From Chloroflexota bacterium (GTDB lineage Bacteria; Chloroflexota; Anaerolineae; Aggregatilineales; UBA2796): a stretch of DNA of 57,902 nt. Of this stretch, positions 34,395-45,823 are shown piece by piece (the first letter of the stretch is position 1; each line of letters starts with the position of its first letter). The notes under the pieces were generated by a model that worked only from the letters and a program-made list of their open reading frames with translations, did no database searches and was not told the origin of the DNA. The translations under genes were made by a program, and so were the position numbers. The stretch covers positions 1 through 57,902 of the forward strand of contig JAJPHV010000086.1 of the NCBI GenBank assembly GCA_021325095.1, read 5' to 3'.

Positions 34395-35573
34395 ATGGAC
34401 TCCACAATATCCTCACCACTGCCCGCGAAACCCAGCATACTGCCGCAGTTCGGCGCGCTGGCGCGCAGCATTGCCGTGCCTGTCCTGGCTGTCGTGACGG
34501 CGGTGTTGATCGGGTCGGTGTTTATCCTGCTGGCGGGGCTTGATCCTTTCAGGGCGTATCAGGGGCTGGTCGAAGGCGCACTCGGCAGCGATGCGGGCCT
34601 GACGCGCTCGCTGCTTAAAATGGCCCCCTACATTCTGTCCGGTCTGGCGGTGGCCTTTGCCTTCAAGGGCGGCCTGTTCAACATTGGCGCACAGGGCCAA
34701 CTGGTGGTCGGCGCGATGCTGTCCGCCTGGGCGGGCTTCGCCTTCACGGGAATGCCGCCCGTCCTCCACGTGCTGATCGGGCTGGGCGCGGGCATTCTGG
34801 GCGGCGCGCTGTGGGGACTGATCCCTGGCCTGTTGAAAGCGTACACGGGCGCGCATGAAGTCATCTCGACGATCATGCTGAACTACGTCGCCAGCAATCT
34901 GCTGGAATGGCTGGTGACGCCTGCCCGTCCAAGCGCCAACCCCGGCCCGCTGGCCTTCTGCAACACGATTGGAAGCTGCGCGCTCGCCAAGACGCCGCCC
35001 ATCCAGCCAAGCGCCTACCTGCCCGTCGTCTACCAGCCTGGCGGCAATACACAGGACACGTTGCATCTGGGCGTGTTCCTGGCGCTGGCGGTAGCCTTGA
35101 TCGTCTGGGTCGTGCTGTACCGGACCACCTTTGGCTTTGAGCTGCGCATGGTCGGCCTGAACCCCAATGCGGCGCGCTATGCCGGGATCAAAGTGCCACG
35201 TCTGACGGTGTGGACGATGGTCATCGCGGGCGGGTTAGCCGGGCTGGCCGGGGCCATCCAGACCCAGGGCGTTTACCACGAATTCCAGACCAACCAGAGC
35301 CTGACGCTGGGCTTTGACAGTATTGCAGTGGCACTGCTGGCGGGCAACAGCCCCATCGGGATCATTCCGTCGGCGCTGCTGTTTGGCGTGTTGGGCGCGG
35401 GTGGCAGCCAGATGCAACTTGCCTCGCGCGTGCCCGTCGAACTGATCCAGGTCGTGCAGGCGTTGATCCTGATGTTCGTAGCCGCCGATCAGATCGTCCG
35501 GCGGGTTTACCGCATCAGGGCAGAAGGGGTTGGAGAGAAGGTCAAACTGAGCACAGGCTGGGGCAGCCGGTAA
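34395..35573 (+). CDS. Nucleoside/simple-sugar ABC importer permease 1 (YufP-like)
   Basis: The 392-residue membrane protein has eight or more hydrophobic segments. It carries the family sequences LKMAPYILSGLAVAFAFKGGLFNIGAQGQ and AYTGAHEVISTIMLNY, typical of the BMP-type (nucleoside) branch of simple-sugar ABC permeases. It would form a heterodimer with the next permease. ATG 34395 is preferred, since the upstream in-frame codons lack a ribosome site. The operon order, permease, permease, ATPase, differs from the common ATPase-first order, and no BMP binding lipoprotein gene is near. Confidence 0.93.
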   Translation: MDSTISSPLPAKPSILPQFGALARSIAVPVLAVVTAVLIGSVFILLAGLDPFRAYQGLVEGALGSDAGLTRSLLKMAPYILSGLAVAFAFKGGLFNIGAQGQLVVGAMLSAWAGFAFTGMPPVLHVLIGLGAGILGGALWGLIPGLLKAYTGAHEVISTIMLNYVASNLLEWLVTPARPSANPGPLAFCNTIGSCALAKTPPIQPSAYLPVVYQPGGNTQDTLHLGVFLALAVALIVWVVLYRTTFGFELRMVGLNPNAARYAGIKVPRLTVWTMVIAGGLAGLAGAIQTQGVYHEFQTNQSLTLGFDSIAVALLAGNSPIGIIPSALLFGVLGAGGSQMQLASRVPVELIQVVQALILMFVAADQIVRRVYRIRAEGVGEKVKLSTGWGSR

Positions 35574-35591
35574 GTCATAGGATTAAAGGGC

Positions 35592-36569
35592 GTGGATCAA
35601 CAATCATTCGTCAACCTCGCCGCGATTGTGGCCGTGATCAATGCCAGCATCCGCAGTGCAGTTCCGATCACGCTCGGCGCACTGAGCGGCATCGTCAGCG
35701 AGCGCTCCGGCATTGTGAATATCGGCATCGAGGGCATGATGCTGTCGGGCGCATTTGCGGCCTTCATGGCGAACGTGTTTCTGAGCAACCCTGATGTGCC
35801 AGCCTTCTGGCAGCAGCAGCCCATCCGCTTGGGGCTATGTATCCTGGCCGCCGTTATCGTCGGGATGCTGCTGGCGCTGCTCCATGCGCTGCTCTCGATC
35901 CGCTACAAGGTCGATCAGATTATCAGCGGCACAGTCATCAACATCTTCTCGCTCGGTATTACGGGCTACCTGTATATCGGCGGCCAGAACACGCTGGGCG
36001 GGCTGCCCAACGTCATCAACAACCCGTTCAGCCGTGATCAGGGCCTGCTGTTCTACCTGGGCGCGATCCTTTTCGACAAGGGATTGCTCACCTACAGCAT
36101 GTTCTTCCTGGTGTTCCTGATCGGTTTTGCGCTATTCCGCACGACCTGGGGCCTGCGCACGCGCTCCGTCGGCGAGAATCCGCGCGCCGCCGACACGTTG
36201 GGCATCAACGTGTACCGCCTGCAATATACCAATCTGGCGATCAGCGGTCTGCTGGCCGGGCTGTCGGGCGCAGTACTGATTCTCGAAGGCGTCTCCTTCG
36301 AGCGCGGTATGAGCAACGGACGCGGCTTCATCGCGCTGGCCGTCATGATCTTTGGCATGTGGCGCCCCTCGCGGGCCTTCCTGGGCGCGCTGCTCTTTGG
36401 CTTCGCTACGGCGCTGCAAGGCCAACTGCAATTCCTGGGTGGGGAGAAAGTCATTCCTCACCAGTTTGTGGCGATGTTGCCCTATATCCTGACGCTGGTG
36501 GTGCTGGCCGGGTTTGTGGGACGGGCACGGCCCCCCGCCCACGTCGGCCAGGCTTACGAGGTGGAGTGA
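35592..36569 (+). CDS. Nucleoside/simple-sugar ABC importer permease 2 (YufQ-like)
   Basis: This 325-residue permease pairs with the previous one. It shows the family markers ITLGALSGIVSERSGIVNIGIEGMML and VDQIISGTVINIFSLGITGYLY, with about eight hydrophobic helices. The start is a GTG at 35592 with TAAAGGG upstream, 18 bp after the first permease. The ATPase gene begins one base after its stop. Confidence 0.93.
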   Translation: MDQQSFVNLAAIVAVINASIRSAVPITLGALSGIVSERSGIVNIGIEGMMLSGAFAAFMANVFLSNPDVPAFWQQQPIRLGLCILAAVIVGMLLALLHALLSIRYKVDQIISGTVINIFSLGITGYLYIGGQNTLGGLPNVINNPFSRDQGLLFYLGAILFDKGLLTYSMFFLVFLIGFALFRTTWGLRTRSVGENPRAADTLGINVYRLQYTNLAISGLLAGLSGAVLILEGVSFERGMSNGRGFIALAVMIFGMWRPSRAFLGALLFGFATALQGQLQFLGGEKVIPHQFVAMLPYILTLVVLAGFVGRARPPAHVGQAYEVE

Positions 36570-36570
36570 C

Positions 36571-38853
36571 ATGCCTAATCAAGAAGTCGTCCTGCAGGTT
36601 GAAAACATCACCAAGCGTTTTCCGGGCGTGCTCGCCAACGATAACGTGAACCTTACGCTGCACCGGGGCGAAATCCTGGCGCTGCTTGGCGAAAACGGGG
36701 CCGGGAAAAGCACGCTGATGAACATCATCTACGGGCTGTACCACGCCGACGAAGGCACGATCCGCGTCAAGGGCAAAACGGTCAAGTTTTCCAGCCCGCG
36801 CGAAGCGATCCACACCGGGATCGGCATGGTGCACCAGCACTTCCAATTGATCCCGGTGATGACGGTGGCCGAAAACGTTATCTTGGGCGAAGAAGAAACG
36901 ATCACCACGCGCTCGGTCAGGAAGCCCGTCCCGGCTGAGGAGACAGCGCTGGCCGGGACGATCCGGCTGGTCTGGGGTGCGCTGTGGCGGGCGCTCGGCC
37001 CGCTGGTCGCCGCCGGGATCGGACTGCTGGTCGGCCAGGTGATGCTGCTGCTGACGCTGGTTATTGCTACCCACCTGGCGCAGGGGCCACAGTTCGAGAC
37101 GTTCGCCTACGAGCGTATGGATTTGATGCCAAAAGCTGAAATGGCGTTGGTCGCCTTCTACCCACAGCACACCGCTGCCACAACGTTTCTGTTGTGGCTC
37201 CCACTGGCAGCGGCGGCGCTGGTCGGGGCGGCCAGCGTGGTGCTCGGCTATCGCTATGCGCGGCGAACCTGGCGCGGGCGCGCTCGCGTTGCTCCTCATC
37301 TCTCTGTCGTGGATACCGTCATCGACGCCGTGATCGATCTGTTCTCCACCATGACCGCCGTGCAAGATCACCGGCATGCAGACCAGCGGGTGCGCGCACT
37401 CTCCAGGCAGTTCGGGCTGGAGGTCGATCCTGATGCGGTGGTCGAAGAACTACCCGTCGGGATGCAGCAGCGCGTCGAGATCATCAAGGCGCTCTACCGC
37501 CACGCCGATATCCTGATCCTGGACGAGCCGACAGCGGTCCTGACTCCGCAGGAAAGCCGCGAACTGTTCAAGATCATGAAGGAACTGGCGGCGCAGGGTG
37601 TCTCAATCATCTTCATCACGCACAAACTGAAGGAAGTATTCGCCGTTGCCGACAGCATTGTTGTGATGCGCGACGGTAAGGTGGTGGGCACGACCAAACC
37701 CGCCGAAGCGACAGAAGCGTCGCTGGCCGCCATGATGGTCGGGCGCAGCGTGATCCTCAAGGTTGCCAAGTCGCCCGCCACGCCCGGCGAAGTGGTGCTG
37801 TCCGTCAAAGACCTGACGGCCAAAGATGATCGCGGCGCGCTGGTGCTGGACGGGGTGAGCTTCGAGGTGCGGGCGGGCGAAGTACTTGGCATCGCCGGCG
37901 TGCAAGGCAACGGCCAGACCGAACTGGTGGAGGTGCTGACCGGATTGCGCAAGCCGCTGTCCGGGCTTATCCGCGTGGACGGACATCGCTTCGACCACGC
38001 CGCGCCGCGCCAGATCACGATGGCCGGCGTTGCGCACGTGCCTGAAGACCGCCAGCGCTACGGCATGGTCAAGCCCTTCTCGGTGGCCGATAACCTGGTG
38101 CTGAACCGGTATTACGTTGCGCCGTTCTCAACTGCGCCAAGCTGGCGACAGCTTCCATTTGCCCTGATTACCTACGCCTTCCTGTTCAGTGTCGTATTCC
38201 TGGCGGGCGTCTGGCTGTGGTCGGGGTCGATCTGGCCGTCGCTGCAAAGTGGCCTGAACCTGGCCGAACTGGACGCCAAGAAAGACGTTGGCCCGTTCAT
38301 CCTGGCGCTGCTGATCACCGTCGGCGCCACGCTGCTGGCGATGGCTGTGTCGCACCTGGTCGCTGCCACGATCCTCAACCTTGCTCAACGTCGCCTATCA
38401 GCCCGGTCCCGAAATGCAGAAGGCGGGCTGACCATCGATAGCATGGCCGTCACGCGCCATGCGGTGGAACTGGTCAGAGAATTCGACATCCGCACGCCGT
38501 CTGTGCAGATCAGCAGCGGCAATCTGTCGGGCGGCAACCAGCAAAAGATGGTCGTCGCCCGCGAATTCCACCGCAGGCCGCGCCTGCTGATCGCCTCGCA
38601 GCCGACACGCGGTATCGACGTGGGTTCCATCGAGTTCATCCATCAGCGCATCATTCAGCAGCGCGACGCGGGCGCGGCGGTGCTGCTTGTCTCGGCGGAG
38701 CTGGACGAGATCATGGCGCTGTCGGATCGGGTCGCGGTGATGTACAAGGGGCAGATCATTGACACGTTGCCTGCCGCCACCGTCACCCGCGAGGAGTTGG
38801 GCCTGTTGATGGCAGGCGTGAAGGCCGAGCCGGCACAGGCCGTCCCGGCGTAG
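36571..38853 (+). CDS. ABC importer ATPase with a membrane hairpin inserted in each nucleotide-binding domain
   Basis: The 760-residue product is a tandem ATPase of the YufO/RbsA type, normally about 510 residues. NBD1 has Walker [10 protein letters not shown] (40-48), Q89, signature VGMQQR (296-301), Walker B LILDEP (315-320) and H351. NBD2 has the family's degenerate Walker A GVQGNGQT (443-450), LSGGNQQK (652-659) and ASQPTRG (675-681). In NBD1 about 150 residues (110-265), and in NBD2 about 110 (515-625), replace the short linker between the Q-loop region and the signature. Each insert has two strongly hydrophobic segments (about 144-168 and 203-227; 527-550 and 574-602), followed by Arg-rich stretches. 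This would anchor each domain in the membrane. ATG 36571 has a GGTGGAG site. Confidence 0.9.
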   Translation: MPNQEVVLQVENITKRFPGVLANDNVNLTLHRGEILALLGENGAGKSTLMNIIYGLYHADEGTIRVKGKTVKFSSPREAIHTGIGMVHQHFQLIPVMTVAENVILGEEETITTRSVRKPVPAEETALAGTIRLVWGALWRALGPLVAAGIGLLVGQVMLLLTLVIATHLAQGPQFETFAYERMDLMPKAEMALVAFYPQHTAATTFLLWLPLAAAALVGAASVVLGYRYARRTWRGRARVAPHLSVVDTVIDAVIDLFSTMTAVQDHRHADQRVRALSRQFGLEVDPDAVVEELPVGMQQRVEIIKALYRHADILILDEPTAVLTPQESRELFKIMKELAAQGVSIIFITHKLKEVFAVADSIVVMRDGKVVGTTKPAEATEASLAAMMVGRSVILKVAKSPATPGEVVLSVKDLTAKDDRGALVLDGVSFEVRAGEVLGIAGVQGNGQTELVEVLTGLRKPLSGLIRVDGHRFDHAAPRQITMAGVAHVPEDRQRYGMVKPFSVADNLVLNRYYVAPFSTAPSWRQLPFALITYAFLFSVVFLAGVWLWSGSIWPSLQSGLNLAELDAKKDVGPFILALLITVGATLLAMAVSHLVAATILNLAQRRLSARSRNAEGGLTIDSMAVTRHAVELVREFDIRTPSVQISSGNLSGGNQQKMVVAREFHRRPRLLIASQPTRGIDVGSIEFIHQRIIQQRDAGAAVLLVSAELDEIMALSDRVAVMYKGQIIDTLPAATVTREELGLLMAGVKAEPAQAVPA

Positions 38854-38933
38854 GGTGACCCTGAATACAATTCCAAACACAGGCGCACATTCAGGCATCG
38901 CAGGTGCATCCTGAACCTCGGCGGTGTCTGAAT

Positions 38934-38947
38934 TTGATCTACATCAA
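38934..38947. promoter_or_regulatory. FNR-type operator
   Basis: TTGAT-CTAC-ATCAA is an exact match to the FNR/CRP-family consensus TTGAT-N4-ATCAA. It lies 122 bp before the start codon of the B12-binding radical SAM gene and after the stop of the ABC ATPase, so it most likely controls the former. An oxygen- or nitric-oxide-responsive regulator would fit an oxygen-sensitive enzyme. Confidence 0.65.
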
Positions 38948-39069
38948 AGACGCATTGTCCTCCCTGTATTACCTTTCCGCTATTCGCTTCAGTTTCAAAT
39001 GGCAAGCCGATCAAAGCAGCACCCTATACTGAGCGTTTTGCGCTTCACCCGCAGGCAGGACTGAAGAAG

Positions 39070-40467
39070 ATGAAGGTTTTATTGGTCAACCCACCCGCTG
39101 GCGACCTGACAATTGGCTTGAGGCACATCGCCCAGGTTGAGCCGTTGGCGCTGGAAATCATTGGCGCGGCAGCACCCGATCACCAGGTTGAGATATTCGA
39201 CATGCAGATCGATTCCGACCTGGCCGATATTCTCCAACATTTCCAACCGGATGTCGTCGGGGCGAGCGCTCAAATCGTACAGACCTACACGGCGCAACAC
39301 GTGTTGAAAATGGCAAAGGAATTCAACCCTCGAATCCTGACCCTGTTGGGCGGCCATCACGTCACCCTGAATCCTCAAGAATTCAATATGCCATTTATTG
39401 ATGCGATTGTGCTTGGCGAAGCCGTGCCCGCTTTTCAGGAGGTCATCGAGCGGCGGCGGCAGGGGCGTGACTTCGATGACGTGGCCGGTCTGGCAATTCC
39501 AGGCGTTGATGGACTGCACTTCACACCCGTCCGCTCCTTTCCTGCGACACTCGATCACCAGCCTTTACCTGACCGCACACTGACCGCCGCCTATCGCTCG
39601 CGCTATTTTTATCTGTTTGAGTCGCCTGTCGCCTCAATTCAGACCTCAATGGGCTGCACCTTCCCGTGTAGTTTCTGCTCCTGCCAGAAGTTCACCCGAA
39701 GACGGTTCATCGCCCATTCACCGGAGTTCATCGTCGAGGATTTGTGCCGCATTAAGGAGGACTTCGTCATGTTCTGTGACGATCACTCCTTCATCGACGT
39801 GCAAAGGATGGAGCGTCTGCACGATCTGATCGTGGAACGCGGCATCCAAAAGCGCTACTTCGCCTATACCCGTACCGATTGCGTCGTGCAGAATCCTGCC
39901 ACATTTGAGAAATGGGCGCGAATTGGTCTGGAAATGGTGATGACAGGACTTGAAGCAATCGACGATTCGAATATCGGCGCGGTCAAAAAGCGCACGAGTG
40001 TTGAGATCAACGAGCAGGCCATCGAGATTCTGCGCAAATGTGGAATCGGGTTAAGCGCCGGGTTCCTGGTTATGCCGGACTTCACAGAGGACGATTTCAG
40101 GCGTATCGACAGCTACGTTGCGGCACGCCCCAATATCGTCCTGATGGAATTGACTCCGCTTACGCCGCTGCCTGGTACTGATCTGTACGCCGAGCAGAAG
40201 GAAAACTTGCTGACCGATAACCGCGAGGTCTACGACCTGGCGCACTTCGTCGTGCCTACGGTGCTGCCGCTACGCGACCTGTACGGGCTAATGAGCAAAT
40301 ACTACCTTCGAGCCGTCTGGCGAGCTATTATGCGCTTGCGCCTGTACCGACCCCGCTACGCTTTCAAGCGACATATTCCGCGACTGATAGCAGGCACGCT
40401 GCAAGTGGCTGCGATGCTGCGGCAAGCACATGAGACAATCAGGACTTCGATCCCAGGAGAGCAGTGA
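39070..40467 (+). CDS. B12-binding-domain radical SAM protein
   Basis: The 465-residue protein has an N-terminal cobalamin-binding Rossmann-like domain (LVNPPAG at the start, LLGGHHVTLNP near 93-102) and a radical SAM barrel with the iron-sulphur motif C196-x3-C200-x2-C203 (MGCTFPCSFC). This is the architecture of BchE, HpnP-like and related enzymes that act on lipids, tetrapyrroles or terpenoids. The product is oxygen-sensitive by nature, consistent with the FNR-type site upstream. The MBL-fold gene overlaps its stop by three bases. No substrate can be assigned; it is not closely like BchE in its context. Confidence 0.92.
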   Translation: MKVLLVNPPAGDLTIGLRHIAQVEPLALEIIGAAAPDHQVEIFDMQIDSDLADILQHFQPDVVGASAQIVQTYTAQHVLKMAKEFNPRILTLLGGHHVTLNPQEFNMPFIDAIVLGEAVPAFQEVIERRRQGRDFDDVAGLAIPGVDGLHFTPVRSFPATLDHQPLPDRTLTAAYRSRYFYLFESPVASIQTSMGCTFPCSFCSCQKFTRRRFIAHSPEFIVEDLCRIKEDFVMFCDDHSFIDVQRMERLHDLIVERGIQKRYFAYTRTDCVVQNPATFEKWARIGLEMVMTGLEAIDDSNIGAVKKRTSVEINEQAIEILRKCGIGLSAGFLVMPDFTEDDFRRIDSYVAARPNIVLMELTPLTPLPGTDLYAEQKENLLTDNREVYDLAHFVVPTVLPLRDLYGLMSKYYLRAVWRAIMRLRLYRPRYAFKRHIPRLIAGTLQVAAMLRQAHETIRTSIPGEQ

Positions 40468-41270
40468 TGGACATCCGGTATTATGGTTGGTCGGGCCTGA
40501 CCGTGCGGCACGCTAATACGCTGGTGGGTTTTGACCTCTTCGGCGCTGCGGTGAAATGGAGGACCCTGGACACGGCACAGACAACGATCTTGTGCTTGAC
40601 ACATGGGCATCCTGAACACTGCGGTTCACTGAGGAGCCTGTTGTTGGCTGACGATGGCCGCTCTCGTCTGCCTACAACCTATCTGGTTTCCTCAGCGTCA
40701 GTCGCAGACTACGTGGCGCGGGGCGGGGCGCTCCCGTCAGACAACGTATATGGCGTCGGGGCAAATGAGACTGTATCGATTTCCGGGACGCGCGTCAGTG
40801 CGTTCGCCTGGAAACACATGCCGCTGCTGCCATCAGGCATTCAACCGAAAGTCGAATACATTGCTCACGTGTTGAGTCACCCGATTGAACTGATGCGCAT
40901 CGGCCTGAGCAGTCTGAGCCTGCCGATGAATGCGCCAATGCTTGGCTTTCACATCACGTTTGCCGACGGCTGTACGGTGCTGAACTATGCCGAGGGTCTG
41001 CATCGCCTGACAGAGCGTCGTGAAGTCGAACAGGTCGCGCAGTACCTGCCCGCAGACACCCTGCTGTTCGCCGTTGAGCCGGAAGACGTAGACGTAATTC
41101 CACACTGGGTGGAGATTCTGCATCCCTCAACGGTTTACCTTTACGAAGCGCACCGCCCCTGGCGGGAACTGTTCCGGCTGCCCTACGTCGATCTGAGTGA
41201 TTATTCGCAGAGACTGTCGAATCGTTTTAAGCAGACACAGTTCCGTGCGCTGTTGCTGCCTGGCAATTAG
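40467..41270 (+). CDS. MBL-fold (metallo-beta-lactamase-like) hydrolase
   Basis: The 267-residue protein starts at ATG 40467, overlapping the radical SAM stop. It has the zinc motif HGHPEH (H46, H48, H51) in a metallo-beta-lactamase fold, though the usual HxHxDH aspartate is replaced by E50. The sequences DLFGAA near residue 23 and VLNYAEG near 170 fit the UlaG-like subgroup. It is probably a hydrolase or lactonase acting with the radical SAM enzyme. Substrate unknown. Confidence 0.8.
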   Translation: MDIRYYGWSGLTVRHANTLVGFDLFGAAVKWRTLDTAQTTILCLTHGHPEHCGSLRSLLLADDGRSRLPTTYLVSSASVADYVARGGALPSDNVYGVGANETVSISGTRVSAFAWKHMPLLPSGIQPKVEYIAHVLSHPIELMRIGLSSLSLPMNAPMLGFHITFADGCTVLNYAEGLHRLTERREVEQVAQYLPADTLLFAVEPEDVDVIPHWVEILHPSTVYLYEAHRPWRELFRLPYVDLSDYSQRLSNRFKQTQFRALLLPGN

Positions 41271-41342
41271 CCTGCCAGGTTCGCAATAGCCGGCAGTGAG
41301 GTATAGTCTTCATAGGCTTGCCCTGGATGGAGACATTGCGCA

Positions 41343-41813
41343 ATGCTCAACGCATTGTATGTGCTGGTCAACCTGATCCCGCTGCCCTTCTGGCTCCTGA
41401 TGATCGTCCTGCCGAACCGGGACATCACGCGGCGAGTCGGCAGCACGTACACGGTCTTTCTCGTGCTGGGCGTACTGTACGTGCTGACGCTGATCGGTGC
41501 GGCCATTGCGCTGTTGACGGCTCCGCGCAGCGCGCCACCTGACTTGACCACCGCTGAAGGGCTGGCGGCGCTGTTCGCCAATCCGTTGGGCGCGCTCGTG
41601 GTGTGGCTGCACATGCTGACGATGGATCTCCTCGCCGGGCAGTGGATATACCACGAAGCGCAGCGCCTCCACGCGCCCCGGCTGCTCGTATCGGTGATAC
41701 TGGCGCTGGCCTTCATGTTCGGGCCGTTTGGCGTGTTCGTCTTTGTGCTGTGGCGCGCGCTGGCAGCACAACGCCCTGAACCCTCTCGCCACCAGCAGGA
41801 ACAGCCCGCCTGA
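41343..41813 (+). CDS. ABA4-like (DUF4281) membrane protein
   Basis: The 156-residue protein has four hydrophobic segments and the conserved stretches LPNRDITRRVG (about residues 23-33) and VVWLHMLTMDLLAGQWIYHEA, hallmarks of the ABA4-like family. In plants ABA4 is needed for neoxanthin formation; bacterial roles are unknown. It ends overlapping the methyltransferase start (TGATG). Location next to a radical SAM enzyme and a methyltransferase suggests a lipid or carotenoid modification, by inference only. Confidence 0.85.
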   Translation: MLNALYVLVNLIPLPFWLLMIVLPNRDITRRVGSTYTVFLVLGVLYVLTLIGAAIALLTAPRSAPPDLTTAEGLAALFANPLGALVVWLHMLTMDLLAGQWIYHEAQRLHAPRLLVSVILALAFMFGPFGVFVFVLWRALAAQRPEPSRHQQEQPA

Positions 41814-42562
41814 TGCCCTCTGAACTGGCTGCCGAACGCGGCGAACCAAGTTACGTCTGGCGCAGCGGACAGGAGCGCCGCCTGAGCATGATCACTCGTT
41901 GGGCGAACCTCAAAGATGCCCTGATCCTTGAGGACGGCTGTGGACAGGGGACGTATGCCAGGGAGTTCCGGCGGCGCTTCACACCACACGTCGAGGCGCT
42001 GGACATTGAGGTCGAGCGGGTCGCCATCGCCCGGCAGGATACGCCGCACGCCCTGGTCGGCGCGGCGGAACATCTGCCGTATCCAGGCGACACCTTTGAT
42101 CTGGTGTTCTCCAACGAAGTGATCGAGCACGTCCGGGATGATCGAGCCGCTGCCGCCGAGATGGTACGTGTGGCAAAGCCAGGCGGCAAGATCATGCTCT
42201 TCTGCCCGAACCGCTGGTGGTTCTTCGAGACGCACGGCCACTACTGGCGAGGCGTGTATCATTTTGGCAATACCCCGCTGATCAATTACCTGCCCGATCC
42301 GCTGCGCAACCGTTTGGCGCCGCACGTCCGCGCCTATACGGGCCGCCAACTGCGCAGCCTGTTCGAGGGCCAACCCGTGCGCGTGGTGGAGCATACACGG
42401 GTCTTCCCCGGCTTCGACAACGTGGTACACCGTTCGCCCGTGCTCGGCAACCTGCTGCGCCGCGTGCTGTACGCGCTGGAGTCCACCCCCCTGCGCGTCT
42501 TTGGCCTGTCCCATTTCCTCGTGCTGGAAAAGTCTGCGCCCGACGCTAAAGCATCGGGCTGA
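41813..42562 (+). CDS. Class I SAM-dependent methyltransferase
   Basis: The 249-residue protein has motif I LEDGCGQGTYAREF near residue 39, an acidic strand end at LDIEVERV and the SNEVIEHVRDD region typical of UbiE/Coq5-type enzymes. It starts at 41813, overlapping the ABA4-like stop. Its last eight codons and stop lie inside the left arm of a family B repeat, so the original C-terminus has probably been replaced. Substrate unknown. Confidence 0.88.
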   Translation: MPSELAAERGEPSYVWRSGQERRLSMITRWANLKDALILEDGCGQGTYAREFRRRFTPHVEALDIEVERVAIARQDTPHALVGAAEHLPYPGDTFDLVFSNEVIEHVRDDRAAAAEMVRVAKPGGKIMLFCPNRWWFFETHGHYWRGVYHFGNTPLINYLPDPLRNRLAPHVRAYTGRQLRSLFEGQPVRVVEHTRVFPGFDNVVHRSPVLGNLLRRVLYALESTPLRVFGLSHFLVLEKSAPDAKASG

Positions 42563-42704
42563 GGCCACAAAGTCGGCTGAGGCCGACTCCCAATCAGTCA
42601 CAATGCGGTTCTGTTCATTCAGCTTTGTATAAGTCAAGTGCAATTCTGCCTTTAGCCTGCTTTAGCTGGCTTCGTTGTTTCAGCCCGATGCTTTAGCGTC
42701 GGGC
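42538..42704. repeat. Family B palindromic element, copy 1
   Basis: The arms 42538-42562 and 42680-42704 are a perfect 25-bp inverted repeat, with outer sequence GCCCGACGC and inner CATCGGGCTGA. The 117-bp interior starts with a hairpin (AGTCGGC with GCCGACT) and ends with a near hairpin AGCCTGCT-TT-AGCTGGCT and GCTTCGTTG. Copy 2 at 45626-45791 has the same plan and nearly the same length. The left arm supplies the end of the upstream coding sequence. Confidence 0.9.
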
Positions 42705-42930
42705 CTGGCTATCCATCGCAACCCCTGACAAGTGGCAGCGAAAACGGTGAGTGTTATCGCGCCGCAGGGTGATGACTGTCACTAGGCGGATCATGGTGAA
42801 CGCCCTATTGTTGTAGGAAGTACGCTAAATCCGCATTTTGTACCAGGCGCAACCGAACACACGGGGTGTGCGGACACAAACGCTGATGCACCGGGTACTC
42901 GGTGTGTGACCAATATTAGAGGAAGGCATC
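42705..42930 (+). promoter_or_regulatory. ppdK leader region
   Basis: This part of the 368-bp gap before ppdK contains no gene. It holds GTGATGACTGTCAC, a CACAC/GTGTG hairpin at 42858-42870 and a CACCG/CGGTG hairpin at 42889-42904. A good GAGGAAG ribosome site lies before the ATG. No promoter pair could be assigned. Confidence 0.4.
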
Positions 42931-45609
<2,679 letters not shown>

Positions 45610-45625
45610 GATTGATGCAGTCTTG

Positions 45626-45791
45626 GCCCGGCGCTAAAGCACCGGGCTGAGATTACAAAGCCCCTGCGGGGCTGAAGACGCCCATGAGCCACAGGGCTTA
45701 TGGGCGTCGCTTATGAATACGGACAGTAGTTTGACTCTCCAGCCCGCTTCAGCGGGCTTCGTTGATTCAGCCCGGTGCTTTAGCGCCGGGC
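45626..45791. repeat. Family B palindromic element, copy 2
   Basis: The arms 45626-45650 and 45767-45791 form a perfect 25-bp inverted repeat. They differ from copy 1 at two bases per arm, each matched in the opposite arm. The interior holds three hairpins: AGCCCC/GGGGCT (45659-45673), a 9-bp stem GACGCCCAT/ATGGGCGTC (45677-45708) with an inner AGCC/GGCT helix, and AGCCCGCT/AGCGGGCT (45741-45758). It lies between the convergent ppdK and trpB-like genes and begins 17 bp after the ppdK stop, where it may also stop transcription. Confidence 0.92.
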
Positions 45792-45823
45792 GCACCCCTC
45801 TCCGTGACAATGGTGAATGCCAA

